DNA of 64,000 nt from Adenophora triphylla var. japonica (GCA_022495995.1 JAFEMH010001478.1:62001-126000), one strand, 5' to 3'; positions 25,234-36,609 are shown, numbered from the stretch's first letter. Program-made: numbers and translations. The notes: generated by a model not told the origin, from the sequence alone.

Positions 25234-26433
25234 TTCAAAACTTGGGATTTTAATAGCAGGATTGGAAGGAAGATCATTAATCCTCTAGGAGAAGTACGAG
25301 TGGCACTGGTATTATCATCGTCAGCTTCCTTCCTCCCCATTTCCATTTCATCTAATCTCTTTTTCATGAGGAGAATATCCCTGGCATCGATCCCCGAACT
25401 AAAGTGAGAACTATGATGAGTCCTTTCTTTTTTTTGTGCCAATTCACTCGACTTTGTTCATCATGTTCCTGATGATTATCTCCGTGTCCAGATGGTGCTC
25501 TGCCATTCAATGTTCTGAAATGACGAGGAGGGGTTTTATCCCTCTTGGGAGCCATCTTTGGACGGGGAGGAGACCTGTGACAAGGGGAGCCATTATGCCG
25601 AGGAGGGCTTCTAGGTCGAACAGGGCTCTTACGCCGAGGAGAGGGGTTATGACGAGTAGGTTTTTTTTTGCCTTGCATGACTAAGCCTTGCTCTCAAGTC
25701 AGCAGAATTACCCTCATGTTCCCTCTGATTATTCAGATGATTTCTCAGATCTTCATTGTTTTGTGTATTTTCATGTCCAGGAGCCTTATGACGAGGAGGA
25801 ACATTTTGGAGAGGTTTCTGATTGGGTCTACCAGCAGGGTCATGATGAGGGGGATTTTGATCAGGGTGGAAGATTTTCTCTATTTCCCCGACTACCACGC
25901 CTGTCAAGATGACTCTCCTCTCCAAGGAAATTTTCAGTCCTCGTATGCCTTATGAATTCAGCCAGGGAGTGCTAAGGATACCGTTGCAGCAAGGCATTTT
26001 TGTGTTACATAAATGTGTTGCAAAGTTTCCATTTGTTGATTTAAGATAGTTCTGCGATCAATCTGTAGGGGAAAGGGGAAGTCCCAGTGCCCCCCTGGGC
26101 GACATTCCTCCCAGTCTGACTGCCATCAGGCCTCACTCAGTGCCGACGACGAGGAGGGTTTGGCAGTATTACCTCGATTATTGGCTGCCCGCTAGAACGC
26201 AGATTCATTCCTAGCGGGGAAGTCCGTCGTTTAAAGGCGAAGGAGGTGGCAGTTCCACATTGGCAAGAGGAAAAACAGTCCTAGTGTTTACATGAGTCTC
26301 CTCCACAAGAGGATTCTCCTAATCAGGAGTGATGCTAGTAGTATGTCCTTCTTCCATTAGGTTAAGAGAACAATAATTTTTTTCGGTTATTCAAAGGATA
26401 AAAACGATTGTTTTTCGGCAATATAACCAAACT
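25234..26433 (-). pseudogene. Decayed gag of a Tat-like gypsy element
   Basis: Starts at ATG 26357 (MEEGHTTSITPD, then an in-frame stop). It continues in broken frames through QNNEDLRNHLNNQREHEGN, a Pro/Arg-rich part (RKSPVRPRSPPRHNG), KKRLDEMEMGRK and finally RINDLPSNPAIKIPSF, the usual Tat gag 'SPFS.RI..' region, where the LTR at 25228 interrupts it. Several stops and frameshifts. The minus-strand sequence 26357-26433 between gag and the LTR end is the leader. Confidence 0.65.
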
Positions 26434-27050
26434 GATGATGCCAAAAACGTTCGGATCAGCCCAAATCCAGCAGCAAGTTGTATCCTGTATGTTTGAATAG
26501 CATGAAAAATATAAACAAATACGTAAACTAAGTCGGGCTTCACCGACGAGGGTCCCTCCGGCGTGAGAGTAAGTATTTGTATTGTAGAGAGCAAATCAAT
26601 TGACAAGAGTTGAGAGTCAAAAGATGCATTCACTTCAATTATGTGGATTATGACTTGTATTTATAGGTGTATGATGTAGAGTCCATATTTGAGTAGAAAG
26701 TTGTATAAGATGAGGGTTATAATCCTAGTTGGATTATAACTTCCCACAATACTTGTTTGAGTAGTATTAGATAATTGCATTATGTTCGTATGCATAAGAG
26801 GCATGCTACTCGACATTTGATGTTGGTCGACACGTATGAATGCCAAGAAAGAGGGGATCAAAGGTAGGGAAGCCCATTTCCTTGATAACCGAGGAGGCCA
26901 TTGGTCGTCCTTTGGTGAAGCCCTCGTTGGCTTTTGTAGGTACCTTGGTTGGCATATGTGAATTATGTGCCTTAGTCATTATTCGCTCTGCTATGTATAG
27001 GTCGACATAGTAGGAAATGACGAGCAGGAATGACGAGCATAGGTAGGGAA
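26434..27050 (-). mobile_element. Part of the 5' LTR of the Tat-like element, with TATA box
   Basis: The minus strand ends GGCATCATCA, followed by GTTTGGTTATATTGCCG where a PBS should be. A promoter-like CCTATAAATACAAG lies at about 26652-26665. The LTR appears to be split by the large hAT element (27059-49455) and may continue at 49464. Outer boundary not determined. Confidence 0.45.
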
Positions 27051-27379
27051 GCCCACTCCTGGTGATGGCCAAATGGGCTGGCCCGGTCCGTACGGACCAA
27101 CCCGCGGGCGGGACGGGTTGAAGCCCATCAGCCTGTGTGATGAAACTAGCTTAACCCGGGCCATCCCGTCCAATTTTGGACTGTTCAAGCCCGCCCGTTT
27201 GGCCCAGATCTGAAGATCCACGGGCCAAACGGGTTTTTCTATTTTTTTTATTTTTCTAAAATCAGAAAAAATCAGAAAAAATATGAAAAAAATAAAAAAT
27301 AATTTAGTATTTAATAAGCTATTTTTTAAAATATAAAATCACTTAGACATAAGAAAATTAGTTGTTTTATATTTAAGAA

Positions 27380-28040
27380 AAGATAGAAAAAACTAAACAA
27401 ATGAAAGTATATAAAAGAAAAGAGGGACGGACTACCCTTTATTTTTAAAAATTTTTATTAACTAGAAAATAATATTTTAGACTTTTTTATTACTGATATT
27501 TTTTACAAATAGTTATATAAAAAAAAGATAAAAAAAAAACACTAAACAATTGAAAGTATATAAAATAAAAGAGGAACAGACTATCCTTTATTTATTTTTA
27601 TTTTTTATTAATTTTTTATTGACTAGGAAATAATATTTTAGACTTTTTTATTACTGATATTTTTTAAAAAATATGTATATAAAAAAGATAAAAAAAAAAA
27701 AAAACTAAACATATGAAAGTATATAAAATAAAAGAGGGATGGACTACCCTTTATTTATTTATTTTTTATTGACTAGGAAATAATATTTAAGATTTTTTTT
27801 TACTACTGATATTTTTAGCAAAAATGTATATAAAAAAGATAGAAAAAAAACTAAACAATTTAAAGTATATAAAAGAAAAGAGGGACGAATTATCCTTTAT
27901 TTTATTTTTTTTATTAATTTATTATTGACTAAGAAATAATATTTTTGAATTTTTTTATTACTGATATTTTTTACAAATAGGTATATAAAAAAAGATTAAA
28001 AAAAAAAACTAAACAAATGAAAGTATATAAAAGAAAATGA
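27380..28040. repeat. About 155-bp AT-rich tandem repeats, five copies
   Basis: Units begin 'aactaaacaaatgaaagtat' near 27393, 27541, 27705, 27853 and 28010, each followed by 'ataaaagaaaagaggga' and 'attactgatatttttta'. They lie in the 3' non-coding part of the hAT element. Confidence 0.8.
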
Positions 28041-28356
28041 GGTAATAATGTAATCAATTTAATAATAGAAACTCTATGAATATTTATTTCATAATTTTTT
28101 GGGAGAAATTTACATTGTGTTCAAATGATACAATTTAAAATTACAAAGTCTTAAAATAAAAAGTCTTCAAATCTTCAAATGAGTCTTCAAATCTTCGAAT
28201 GAGTCTTCAAATATTCAAAGTAATTATGGTATTCAAATTTAACAAAGTCTCCAAATTTAACAAAGTCTTGAAAATAAATGAGTCTTCAAATCTTCAAACT
28301 AATTATGGTATTCAAATCGTCAAAGTCTTTGAATTTGTTGAATTATTATTCTTTTT

Positions 28357-28381
28357 CTTCTTCTTCTTCTTCTTCTTCTTC
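28357..28381. repeat. (TTC)n microsatellite at the hAT transposase C-terminus
   Basis: About eight units, immediately beyond the transposase stop on the minus strand; read through, it would encode poly-Lys. Confidence 0.9.
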
Positions 28382-28691
28382 CATTATCCTTCTCGCAAAA
28401 ACTCCTCGTTGCGATTGTCTTCTTCGAGACTTTCATAATCGTATTCTTCAAGATCCCAAAATGTGCCTTGTTTTCTCAAATTCACGTCATCCCAATCCGC
28501 AAGACAAATCAATCTCTCGATAAGAGCGGGTTTGAGTTGGTTTCGCTTTGACGTCACCACTCTTCCTGCAGCACTAAAAGCAGCCTCCGATGCTACCGTG
28601 GACACCGAAGGGGTAAGTAGATCACATGCCATCACCGAAAGAATATGATAAATATTAGCATGCGATTTCTACAATTGTAGGACATTCAAGT

Positions 28692-30070
28692 TGTTGGTGT
28701 AATGCCCTAGGCTTTAGTTATGTTTAACTTAAAACCGTTATGTATCATCTTTATCGTTTAAGTTTATTATTTGATTATTATATATTTTGCATATTTATTG
28801 TAATAATCTCCGTCCCTAATTATTAAGAGAATAATTAGTATAATTTTCAATGGATAATCATATGATGATTATATGCATAGGGATGCACATTGAAATTATG
28901 GGGTACTTGTTAGTTAACAAGTGACTGGACTTGACCCGTATGAGATTTATGTCATGGGCAAATGTCATAATTAAATCTCATATGGTCACTTCATTTAGTC
29001 CCTAGACCTGAGATTATCATGACCTTACATATGATGAAAGTCATGTTTGATTTTAGTCAAACGATATCTTAACACGATATTTATAAAGGCTATCTTTGGC
29101 ATGATCGGATTTATGATGGGAAGGATGATAAGTCAAGATGAAATTTGTCCCTCGAAAGAGAGATGCTTTACTTGGGCCCCTCGATGAGTGATAATGATGA
29201 AAGTGTGTGGCCACACCCCAATGCGATTGGAATATCATTATACTCAAGATCGAGAAAGCATTGAACAAATACAAGTTGACGTGGACCATGACTTGTGTTC
29301 AATATAACATCGTGAGACAAAGGGAGAAATGGAAGTGTACCATTGGAAATGTGAACTCTTAAGTTATATTAATTGGGTAGACATAATGGCTTGCTAGAGT
29401 CCGCTTATGTCTTATGAGGATCGAATTGATCGGACTCATTGCCAACTTAATATAATCCTATTGGGTCACACACAACTAGAATTAATTGGTTAAACCAAAG
29501 GAAAAATGATTGAGAGTTCTGGATGAGGCTTACTATGGCGCGCGACAAAACTGGCCAATGGCAGTTTGTGGTCGTGCGACACTTTAGTACCTAAGGCGGT
29601 TTGCAGAAGTTTCATAATTCGATTAGGAAACAAATACTTATATTAAGGTAATATAAATATTAAAATCTGCGAACCCTAAGGAGAGCTAGCCGAATTTTTC
29701 AATAGAAATTCTCATCAAAAGGTTTCTCAATATTCTTCCATAGGTTTAAGAATCTAGCAATTCTCAAGAACTGTTCTTGGTTCATTCTAACGTGTGGATA
29801 CTACTAGAGGGTCTTCGCTCGTACGACGATCAAGGCCTAGAGTTCAAATTGTCCAAAGCAATCTGAAGGTTCAAAGGTTTTGAAGATCGAAGATTGTGAT
29901 TCAAAATCACACCGATAAATTGTTCGATAGCTCAAGACCGGAAAGCAATTAAGGTTGGTAAATTCTATCTCATAGGAATTCAATTTAATCATATAGAACG
30001 GATCTTAGGGCTTGAGTTTTGTGTTATTAGATGCTTAATTTCGCTGCGCATGGACCCATAAAACCCAACA
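28692..30070. mobile_element. Solo LTR (probably copia), 1379 bp, inside hAT transposase
   Basis: TGTTGGTGTAATGCCC ... ATAAAACCCAACA, flanked by AAGT (28688-28691 and 30071-30074). Removing it restores the transposase frame. Internal words such as 'gacataatggcttgctagag' and 'attgggtcacacacaac' resemble LTRs of SIRE/Maximus-type copia elements (from memory). No coding region. Confidence 0.75.
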
Positions 30071-30246
30071 AAGTTTTCAAAACTTTCACCATCTAAAGGG
30101 TAATATGGGCTTTCAAGGTATTGGTGTAATTCATCTACACCACTTTGAGAACCACTACTAGATGAGGATGAAGTTTTTGCTTTTGTCAAAACCCCATCCT
30201 TTTTTAAACATTTTTCTTGCTCCACTCCCTTTTCTTTCGATGTTAT

Positions 30247-31872
30247 TGTGAATGTGTGCCCAAATTTTTGTTTTTATTGGATTCACGCGAGTTTGAAGAC
30301 ATCCGAGTTTATTTGAAAAACGGAGTCGCCACGCCATTTTGATTACCTCAAAACTTTGAAAAAAGGTTTTTTGTTGGGTTCGGAGGTTAAGTTACCCCTT
30401 GGGAAGAACGTTTGGCGTTCACCCAAAGTGCCTTGCCGGAGCAAGTCTCCCAAGACTTCATTAATCGTGCTTGCTTGCGTGCTTTCTTGTGTGCATGTGT
30501 TTGAAAATAAAGGGGGGAATGTCCCAAGTTGTCTTCCGGACGTACAAACCATTTGCTGGTTGTCGTTCGGGATTCCTTGGAATTTATGTATTTGGGATTA
30601 TGATCCCATCCTCATCTTGTGACTTGTGATCATCGCATTTTAACCTCGGGACCCTCGGGACTTGCGTGATCGAGAGAATGACTCTCTTTATGGTCAAAGA
30701 TGAGGTTCTTTAGAAAAGGAGGGTCCTTAGCCCATCAATCCTACGCTTTAAGACGGTCGAGCTCGTATAGAGGCTTCATACTCTTTCTTAAGCGATAATT
30801 GGAGATATAGGGTTCAAGGTTGTCCCTTTCTAAAGAAGTCATGAACCTTTAATGGAAGGAACGATGTAAAGATAGGATCTTTTACACCGGTCCGCTCCAA
30901 GGTTGGGGGAAAGGGGAAATGCATGACGAAAATGACTCTTTAATGAAAAGATGACATTTTTATGTTTGCAAATGATGCTTTTTGATTTAAAGAAACGATC
31001 TTTATTGCAAATGATGCATAAAGATACGATTTTTATGCAAGTGATGCATTGAAAAAGGGATTTGGATGCAAAGGATGCATTTTTATTGAAAAGATTGGAT
31101 TTTTATATGCAAAGGATGCATAAAGATGACTTTTTTATTTGAAAATGGGGGTTTTAGGTGCAAAGGATGCACCTTTATGAAAAAAGACTACATTTTTATG
31201 ACAAATGAGGTCTTAATGCATGTAAAAGGGGAAGAGGATGATAAAGATATGATCTTTAACTATGAATGCCAAGTCCCAAGCAAGATGTTATGCAATATAC
31301 GAATGCAATGAGCAAGTATATCAATTAAAATGCAAGGTTAGGGCGTGCGAGGTTACCAATGGCTTCCTTTGATTCTTCGGACGGAGCTAGGAGGAGAGGT
31401 TGTTCTTGGATCTTCAAGGAAGAGGGAGATGGCTTCTTGAGCTTCTTCTTCACCTTCTTGGGCCTTTACCAATGTTCTTCACGTCTTGGGAGTGACGGGT
31501 TGTGTGTGTATTGATTTTGTGGTGATGATATTGTGTGTTGAAATGGGTAGAGGAGGCCTCTATTTATAGGTAATCTGGAGAAGGCTAATGAAGCCGTGCG
31601 GCTAAGGATAGCGAGCTAATGCAGCCGTGCGGGCTTATCCACAATGACTCAGCATTCTAGAACCATGCAAGGTGACAAATTCTAGAACCTTTCCTCCTAA
31701 TTAAGAAAAACGTGTTTCTTAATTAGGAAGGATCCCCTTCAGCCCTTTTTTAATAAAAAACAGTTCTGGAATGTTTCCGGAACACTGGGAAGGTCTGGGG
31801 AATTACCGAAAAACTTACCGAAATTGTCGGGAAATTTAACCGGAAGGCATGAGCCAGATTTGGGTACTTACA
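30247..31872 (-). repeat. 3' LTR of the Tat element (1626 bp)
   Basis: Plus-strand reading TGTGAATGTGTGCCC ... GGGTACTTACA. On the sense (minus) strand it begins TGTAAGTACCC. A sense TATA box (CTATAAATAGAG) covers 31569-31561. Two GCCGTGCGG words lie at 31593-31601 and 31624-31632, just upstream of the TATA in the sense direction. The downstream half has degenerate 'gcaaaggatgcat' repeats (30960-31260). It also carries 'ggagtcgccacgcc', shared with the LTR at 25228. Confidence 0.95.
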
Positions 31873-31885
31873 GAAGCCCCTCGGC
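31873..31885 (-). other. Polypurine tract of the Tat element
   Basis: On the sense strand, GCCGAGGGGCTTC ends at the first base of the 3' LTR. Modestly purine-rich; its position, not its composition, identifies it. Confidence 0.55.
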
Positions 31886-32337
31886 AACGTCACTTGCAAG
31901 GCGAGTGGGGTTGTCGATAGAAAAGGATCCTATCTGGCGAATGCCGAGATGGATTGGATGACCAAGGTGGTCGAGTGGCTGAACCTTTTGGAAGGCTACC
32001 TATGTATCCCGAGTGGGGAATCAAGCCTGGTCGTAGTTCGGAATAGGATCCGCTGAGGAGAAGAGAAAACTGGTCTCTTGCTGGGGAAATAGAAAATGAC
32101 CTAAGAGGTCGAGCAATTGATCCTACTGGGGATATGCTAGAAGTGACCGAGGCGGTCGGATAACAAAGTCTCTTATGAGGGACTAATTCATCACTGAGGG
32201 GTGACAGGGTGACCAAAGTGGTCGGATGGCTGGACCTTTTATGAAAGGCTACCTACGTATCCCGGAGGAATCAAGCCTTGATCGTAGTTCAAGCATCACT
32301 AGATAGTTAGGAACGATGTCTAGGATCCTTGAGATTT
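31886..32337. repeat. Two copies of a 'ggtcg' block in the Tat 3' region
   Basis: A block with 'tggctgaaccttttggaagg', 'ctacctatgtatcccg' and 'caagcctggtcgtagttc' (about 31975-32040) recurs at about 32225-32292 with small changes. Non-coding in all frames examined. Confidence 0.65.
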
Positions 32338-32477
32338 TGACAATTACTGGAGGTTGTCACCTGATTGACAATTACTGGAGGATGTCACCTGATTGACAAT
32401 TACTGGAGGATGTCACCTGATTGACAATTACTGGAGGATGTCACCTGATTGACAATTACTGGAGGATGTCACCTGAT
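32338..32477. repeat. 28-bp minisatellite, five units
   Basis: Units start at 32338, 32366, 32394, 32422 and 32450 (TGACAATTACTGGAGGATGT then CACCTGAT). Each can fold as GACAAT/ATGTC-type stems. Confidence 0.95.
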
Positions 32478-33230
32478 ATTATTTCATTCTGATGGAAGCT
32501 AAAGCTTACGGCGATATCTCTTTTTGATAGAGATAGAGGGAGCTAAAGCTGGATGGCGTTATTTCTTTATGACGGAAATAACGGAGACTAAAGCTTACGG
32601 CGCTATCTCTTTTATGACGGAGATAGAGGGAGCTAAAGTTAGAAGAAGTTATTTCTTTATGACGGAAATAACAGAGACTAAAGCTTACGGCGCTATCTCT
32701 TTTTGACAGAGATAGAGGTAGCTAAAGTTAGAAGAAGTTATTTCTTTATGACGGAAATAACAGAGACTAAAGCTTACGGCGCTATCTCTTTTTGACAGAG
32801 ATAGAGGGAGCTAAAGCTGGATGGCGTTATTTCTTTATGACGGAAATAACGGAGACTAAAGCTTACGGCGCTATCTCTTTTATGACCAGATAGAGGAGCT
32901 AAAGTTAGAAGAAGTTATTTCTTTATGACGGAAATAACAGAGACTAAAGCTTACGGCGCTATCTCTTTTTGACAGAGATAGAGGGAGCTAAAGCTAGAAG
33001 AAGTTATTTCTTTATGACGGAAATAACAGAGACTAAAGCTTACGGCGCTATCTCTTTTTGACAGAGATAGAGGTAGCTAAAGTTCAGATTTTGACAATTC
33101 GGAGGTTGTCACCTAGCGTTATCCCGTTATAACGGAATTAACGGAGGCGACTGGGAAGAAAGCTTAATTGCTTAACAGATAAGGGATATCCTTCTGAAAA
33201 AGATGTTATCTTAGTTAAAAGATAACGAGA
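32478..33230. repeat. About 89-bp tandem repeats made of paired hairpins
   Basis: About 6.5 units, recurring near 32571, 32661, 32750, 32839, 32928 and 33017. Each unit contains two inverted repeats: GTTATTTC...GAAATAAC and CTATCTC...GAGATAG. Related single hairpins follow (GTTATCCCGTTATAACGGAA at about 33119 and GTTATC...GATAAC at about 33207-33226). Open frames through this array (e.g. 32524-32706) are by-products. Confidence 0.9.
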
Positions 33231-33321
33231 ATTGAATGCCCAAGTGGAAGGTCCAGGGGCAAAATTGTAATTTCTGTTCAGAGCGAAAGAGGCCGCCTGG
33301 CATGAGGGAGAGGCAAAAGAA

Positions 33322-33361
33322 GCCGTACGGCGAGAAACCTGATTTTTCCAGATTATTTAAA
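33322..33361 (+). promoter_or_regulatory. Candidate promoter of the antisense PMD gene
   Basis: GCCGTACGG (33322-33330), then 23 bases, then TATTTAAA (33354-33361), about 115 bases before the start codon at 33475. The same motif-to-TATA distance (23 bases) is seen in the Tat LTR promoter on the other strand. Confidence 0.5.
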
Positions 33362-33474
33362 AACAGCATTCGAACGGGCAATTGGCCATTGTTGCCGCCC
33401 AAGAACGCAGAGAGAGAGAGAAGGGAGAGAAATTTCGGATTTCTTCAATTCCCTTGCTTCCCTTTGATTCAAGA

Positions 33475-36080
33475 ATGGATCCGGCACCGCGACAAGCAAG
33501 GAGGAATGTCTCCGCCGCCGCTAGATGGAGAAGGAAAGAGCTCGTGCGAACGGATAGGAGATACGACTTTCTCACGCCTCCGTCGGAGCTTTACCCGGGA
33601 AGGAGAGAGCACAAATCCACAAACCCGCGATCGGTTGGGGTAAGCCTTCTTATTTGGCTCAAATCCGATTGATTTTGATTGAGTTTCGAATGATTTAGGG
33701 CTTGACCCGAACTTAGGAATTTTCTAGGATTTTCCTAGGATTTTTGAATGATTTTGAGATGCATGAGTAACCTATGAGGCTAAGAATATGCATGTGCAAT
33801 TTATTTGATGAAAATAATGAGAATGACTCACTTTTTTCTCGCAAATGAAGTAAGAATGAAAGAATTGTCTAAAGTGAGACGGAGTTCTTGCATTGTACTA
33901 GAACTAGGTCAAAATCTTGATTTTCAATGAGAAAACATAATTTTGGAAGATGAAAATGATTCATGCATGACATTTTTGAAAGAATAATGCTTATGTGCAA
34001 AGAATTGTGAAAATTGTGATTTTGTGCTTTAGGAAAGCAATGACATGTTTCAAGTGATGAAAGACATGTTTTTATGTAAAAGATGCTAAAAAGACTTTTA
34101 TGAATGCTTTTCTTTTGAAAAATATGTGCACTTTTGTGAATATATGCATGCTTTTGAAATGAGATGAAGGACTGACACTTCTTTTTGATGTGCTTGTCTA
34201 CAGGAGAACAAGTCTAGAGGACCGTCTGAGATAGCAGTGAAGCTTTGGCAGAGGATGCCAGATTTTGAGAAGAATGGGGTGAACCCCAAAGACTTGGTGA
34301 GGGCTACCGGCCTGGACGCATTTGTTGAGGCTATCGGCAGGGGTGTTCACATCACCTCGAAGAGCAAGGGCCTGGTTCAGGCTCTTTCTGAGTTTTGGTG
34401 GGACTCTACTCATAGCTTCCACCTGAGCTGGGGAGAGCTTACAGTGACTCCTGCCGATTTCACAGCTATTACTGGCCTACAGTTCACCGGGAGGCCCGTG
34501 ACTTGGAGAGACCATATTACAGCTGAGGAGTTCCAGGCTTTGGTCGGGTTTGAGTTGATTCCCAAGGGGCTGGGTATGGAGACGCGGAATGTCGAGGTGG
34601 CAGTCCAGAACTGCATGCAGAACTTTGCCGAGAATGATGTGACTGCCCACCAGCTGGCTAGAGCTTTCGTGTGGTTGATGCTGTCGGTCACCATTTTTGC
34701 TAATTCTGGGACACTGGCCATGACTTGCCTCCTTGACTCCCTGGTTGATGTTGATGGGATGGGGACGGTCTCTTGGGGAGAGGCCGGATTGGCGGAGTTA
34801 TATTTCTCCTTGGATATGTACAGCCGTAACAAGGCTGCTTCGATGGACTGCTTCTCATTTGCCCTTGAGGTAGTCCCTCTTTCTTTTCTCTTTTCTCTTT
34901 TTCTGCCTTGAGACTTTTATGAGAGAGAAATGACCTTTTGATGTTTTTGAACATGCAGGCCTGGTTTTGCGAGGTGATCGGGTTCTTTCCTTGGAACCAG
35001 CAGAGTGATATCACCATTTTCCCTGCCATGGTCCGCTGGAGGGGAGATGCGAGGGATAGGTTCACGGGAAAGACCCGGATCACTTTTGATTACAAGATGG
35101 TGAAGCCGATTATTAACAAGGATGAACCTGATGGAGTGGACTTCTACCCCTGGGGCAGGTATCCGGAGATTTTGCTTGGAGAGGCTATTGAGGTGACGAG
35201 GCAGAGGAGGTGGCTCACAGGGTTGACATGCGACGTCATCTATTTGGGGGACCGTTTTTCGAGGCAGCACGGCCATGTCCCTCCATTGGACGCCATTACT
35301 CCCCACGATCCTCCAGCACGGATGCTGCAGCCCAGGGACTGGCAGGCAGATGAGATTGAGAGGTACCAGGGAGGTATAGCTGCGGAGGAGTACTTTGACA
35401 TGGGTACCCCCTACGCTGTGTTTGTGGAGCAGCGCTTGAGGACGCCACAGAAGCTGATGAAGCTGGCGGTCACTCAGGGATATGGGGAGGATGAGCCTAC
35501 TGACCCACCTGTTCCTCCTGCGCACCTCTCATATGTTGTACACGGAGTACCGAGGAGGATGAGGATTCCTGTCCCTGACACTAGGGAGCCCCAGTATACC
35601 CTGCCACCTGATAGCACTGTGAGTATACTTTTAGGGTCTTATTCCCTTTTCAGCTTTCAGATTTTTCTGCTTTTGCAATTTCTGAGATTTTCTGAGATTT
35701 TCTGAGATTTTCTCTTCTTTTCTCAGGTTCCAGCACGCACTTATGACAGGTTGGTCAGGCAGAATAGGGGCTGGAAAGACGTGTGCCGATCCTTGGTCAA
35801 GAAGCTGGCTTGCGCTACCAAAGCGTCAACAAGCGTGCAGGAGCCAGTGCGCAAAAGGAGGCACGTCGGGGGCACAGCATCCTCTTCCTCGGCTTCGGAG
35901 TACTCATCCAGTGCCAGGCCTCAGGGGCGAGGTCCTAATGCTGACATTTTAGAGCAGCTGGCGGAGTACGAGCATGACAACATCCGTCTATCTGATGCGA
36001 GTGACCAGGAGGATGTGATGAGAGAGCCCAGTGTTTATGACGTGAGCAGCGACGAGGAAGGAGAAGAATCTGAGGCCTAG
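33475..36080 (+). CDS. Intact four-exon plant mobile domain (PMD)-like gene, antisense cargo of the Tat element
   Basis: Exons 33475-33639, 34204-34869, 34959-35618 and 35727-36080. All introns have GT..AG ends and phase 0 (donors GTAAGC, GTAGTC, GTGAGT; acceptors CTACAG, TGCAG, TCTCAG). The total is 1845 nt, 614 residues. Residues 1-55 are basic (RQARRN, ARWRRKELVRTDRRYDF). Residues from about 75 to 470 resemble the plant mobile domain of the MAIN/MAIL type: FWWDSTHSFHLSWGELTVTP, DFTAITGLQFTGRPVTW, LARAFVWLMLSVTIF, LYFSLDMYSRN, AWFCEVIGFFPW, and PRRMRIPVPDTRE near the end. The tail (about 530-614) is Ser-rich and acidic with EEGEESEA at the end. MAIN/MAIL proteins act in the nucleus in gene expression and silencing; the role of TE-borne copies is unknown. 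Runs opposite to pol, between pol and the 3' LTR. No stop, frameshift or bad splice site was seen. Start chosen as the first ATG in frame with exon 2 downstream of a TATA-like box; an upstream in-frame start at 33382 is possible. Confidence 0.8.
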
Positions 36081-36609
36081 GAGGTCTCTTAGAGTAGATT
36101 TGGGACAGGAACAAACAATGAACACTATTTTATGCACATTTTGTTTATTTTTTGCTTTATTTTGGCGCCGATGGGGCGAAGACATTGTATTTATGTTTTA
36201 TTTACTTTTCTATTTCATGCTTTTTTAATTTGCATATTATCTCGAGCCTTGGGCGATTTTTTGCTTGGAATTGGGGTCAAATCGGCCAAAACAATATATA
36301 TTGATATATAACTGCTTGGGTGGCTACTGGACATGTCTTTGTACAGGTTTTGGTTGAGAAAGTGGGGTGAAAACTCCCTTGGGCAGCAACTTTGGTTGCT
36401 GCAAATTTGCCATTTACATCAGGCAAATGAAGCCGTGCGGATTGGTCCTGCAGGCAAATAAGGCCGTGCGGCTAACGCCTGTCCTGGATTGGTCATTTTC
36501 TGAATAAAACCAAGGCTTGGCCATTTCATTTCATTTTCAACCCAAACTTGTCCCAACTGTTCCCAGAGCACTTTTTGGACCTAAAGACACCACCTTTGAT
36601 CATTTTGCG
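36081..36609 (+). promoter_or_regulatory. Intergenic region with candidate promoter of the second antisense gene
   Basis: Contains two GCCGTGCGG words (36432-36440, 36463-36471) and a TATA-like GAATAAAACC (36502-36511) about 100 bases before ATG 36610. The first part is presumably the 3' UTR of the PMD gene (T-rich, 36130-36240). Confidence 0.45.

Noticed and set aside
32338..33090. Regularly spaced repeats that superficially resemble a CRISPR array
   Set aside because: Repeats are contiguous with no unique spacers, the genome is a plant's, and they lie in a retrotransposon 3' region.
33211..33643. Alternative frames over PMD exon 1 (both strands)
   Set aside because: Only the frame starting at 33475 splices in phase into exon 2 and continues to a long protein.
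34410..35525. Long minus-strand open frames under the PMD gene (140-202 residues)
   Set aside because: They are complements of PMD exons with no recognisable domain, and they cross its introns.
33475..36080. PMD gene as an ordinary host gene next to a retrotransposon
   Set aside because: It lies between LTRs that share one target duplication, between integrase and the PPT side, so it belongs to the element.
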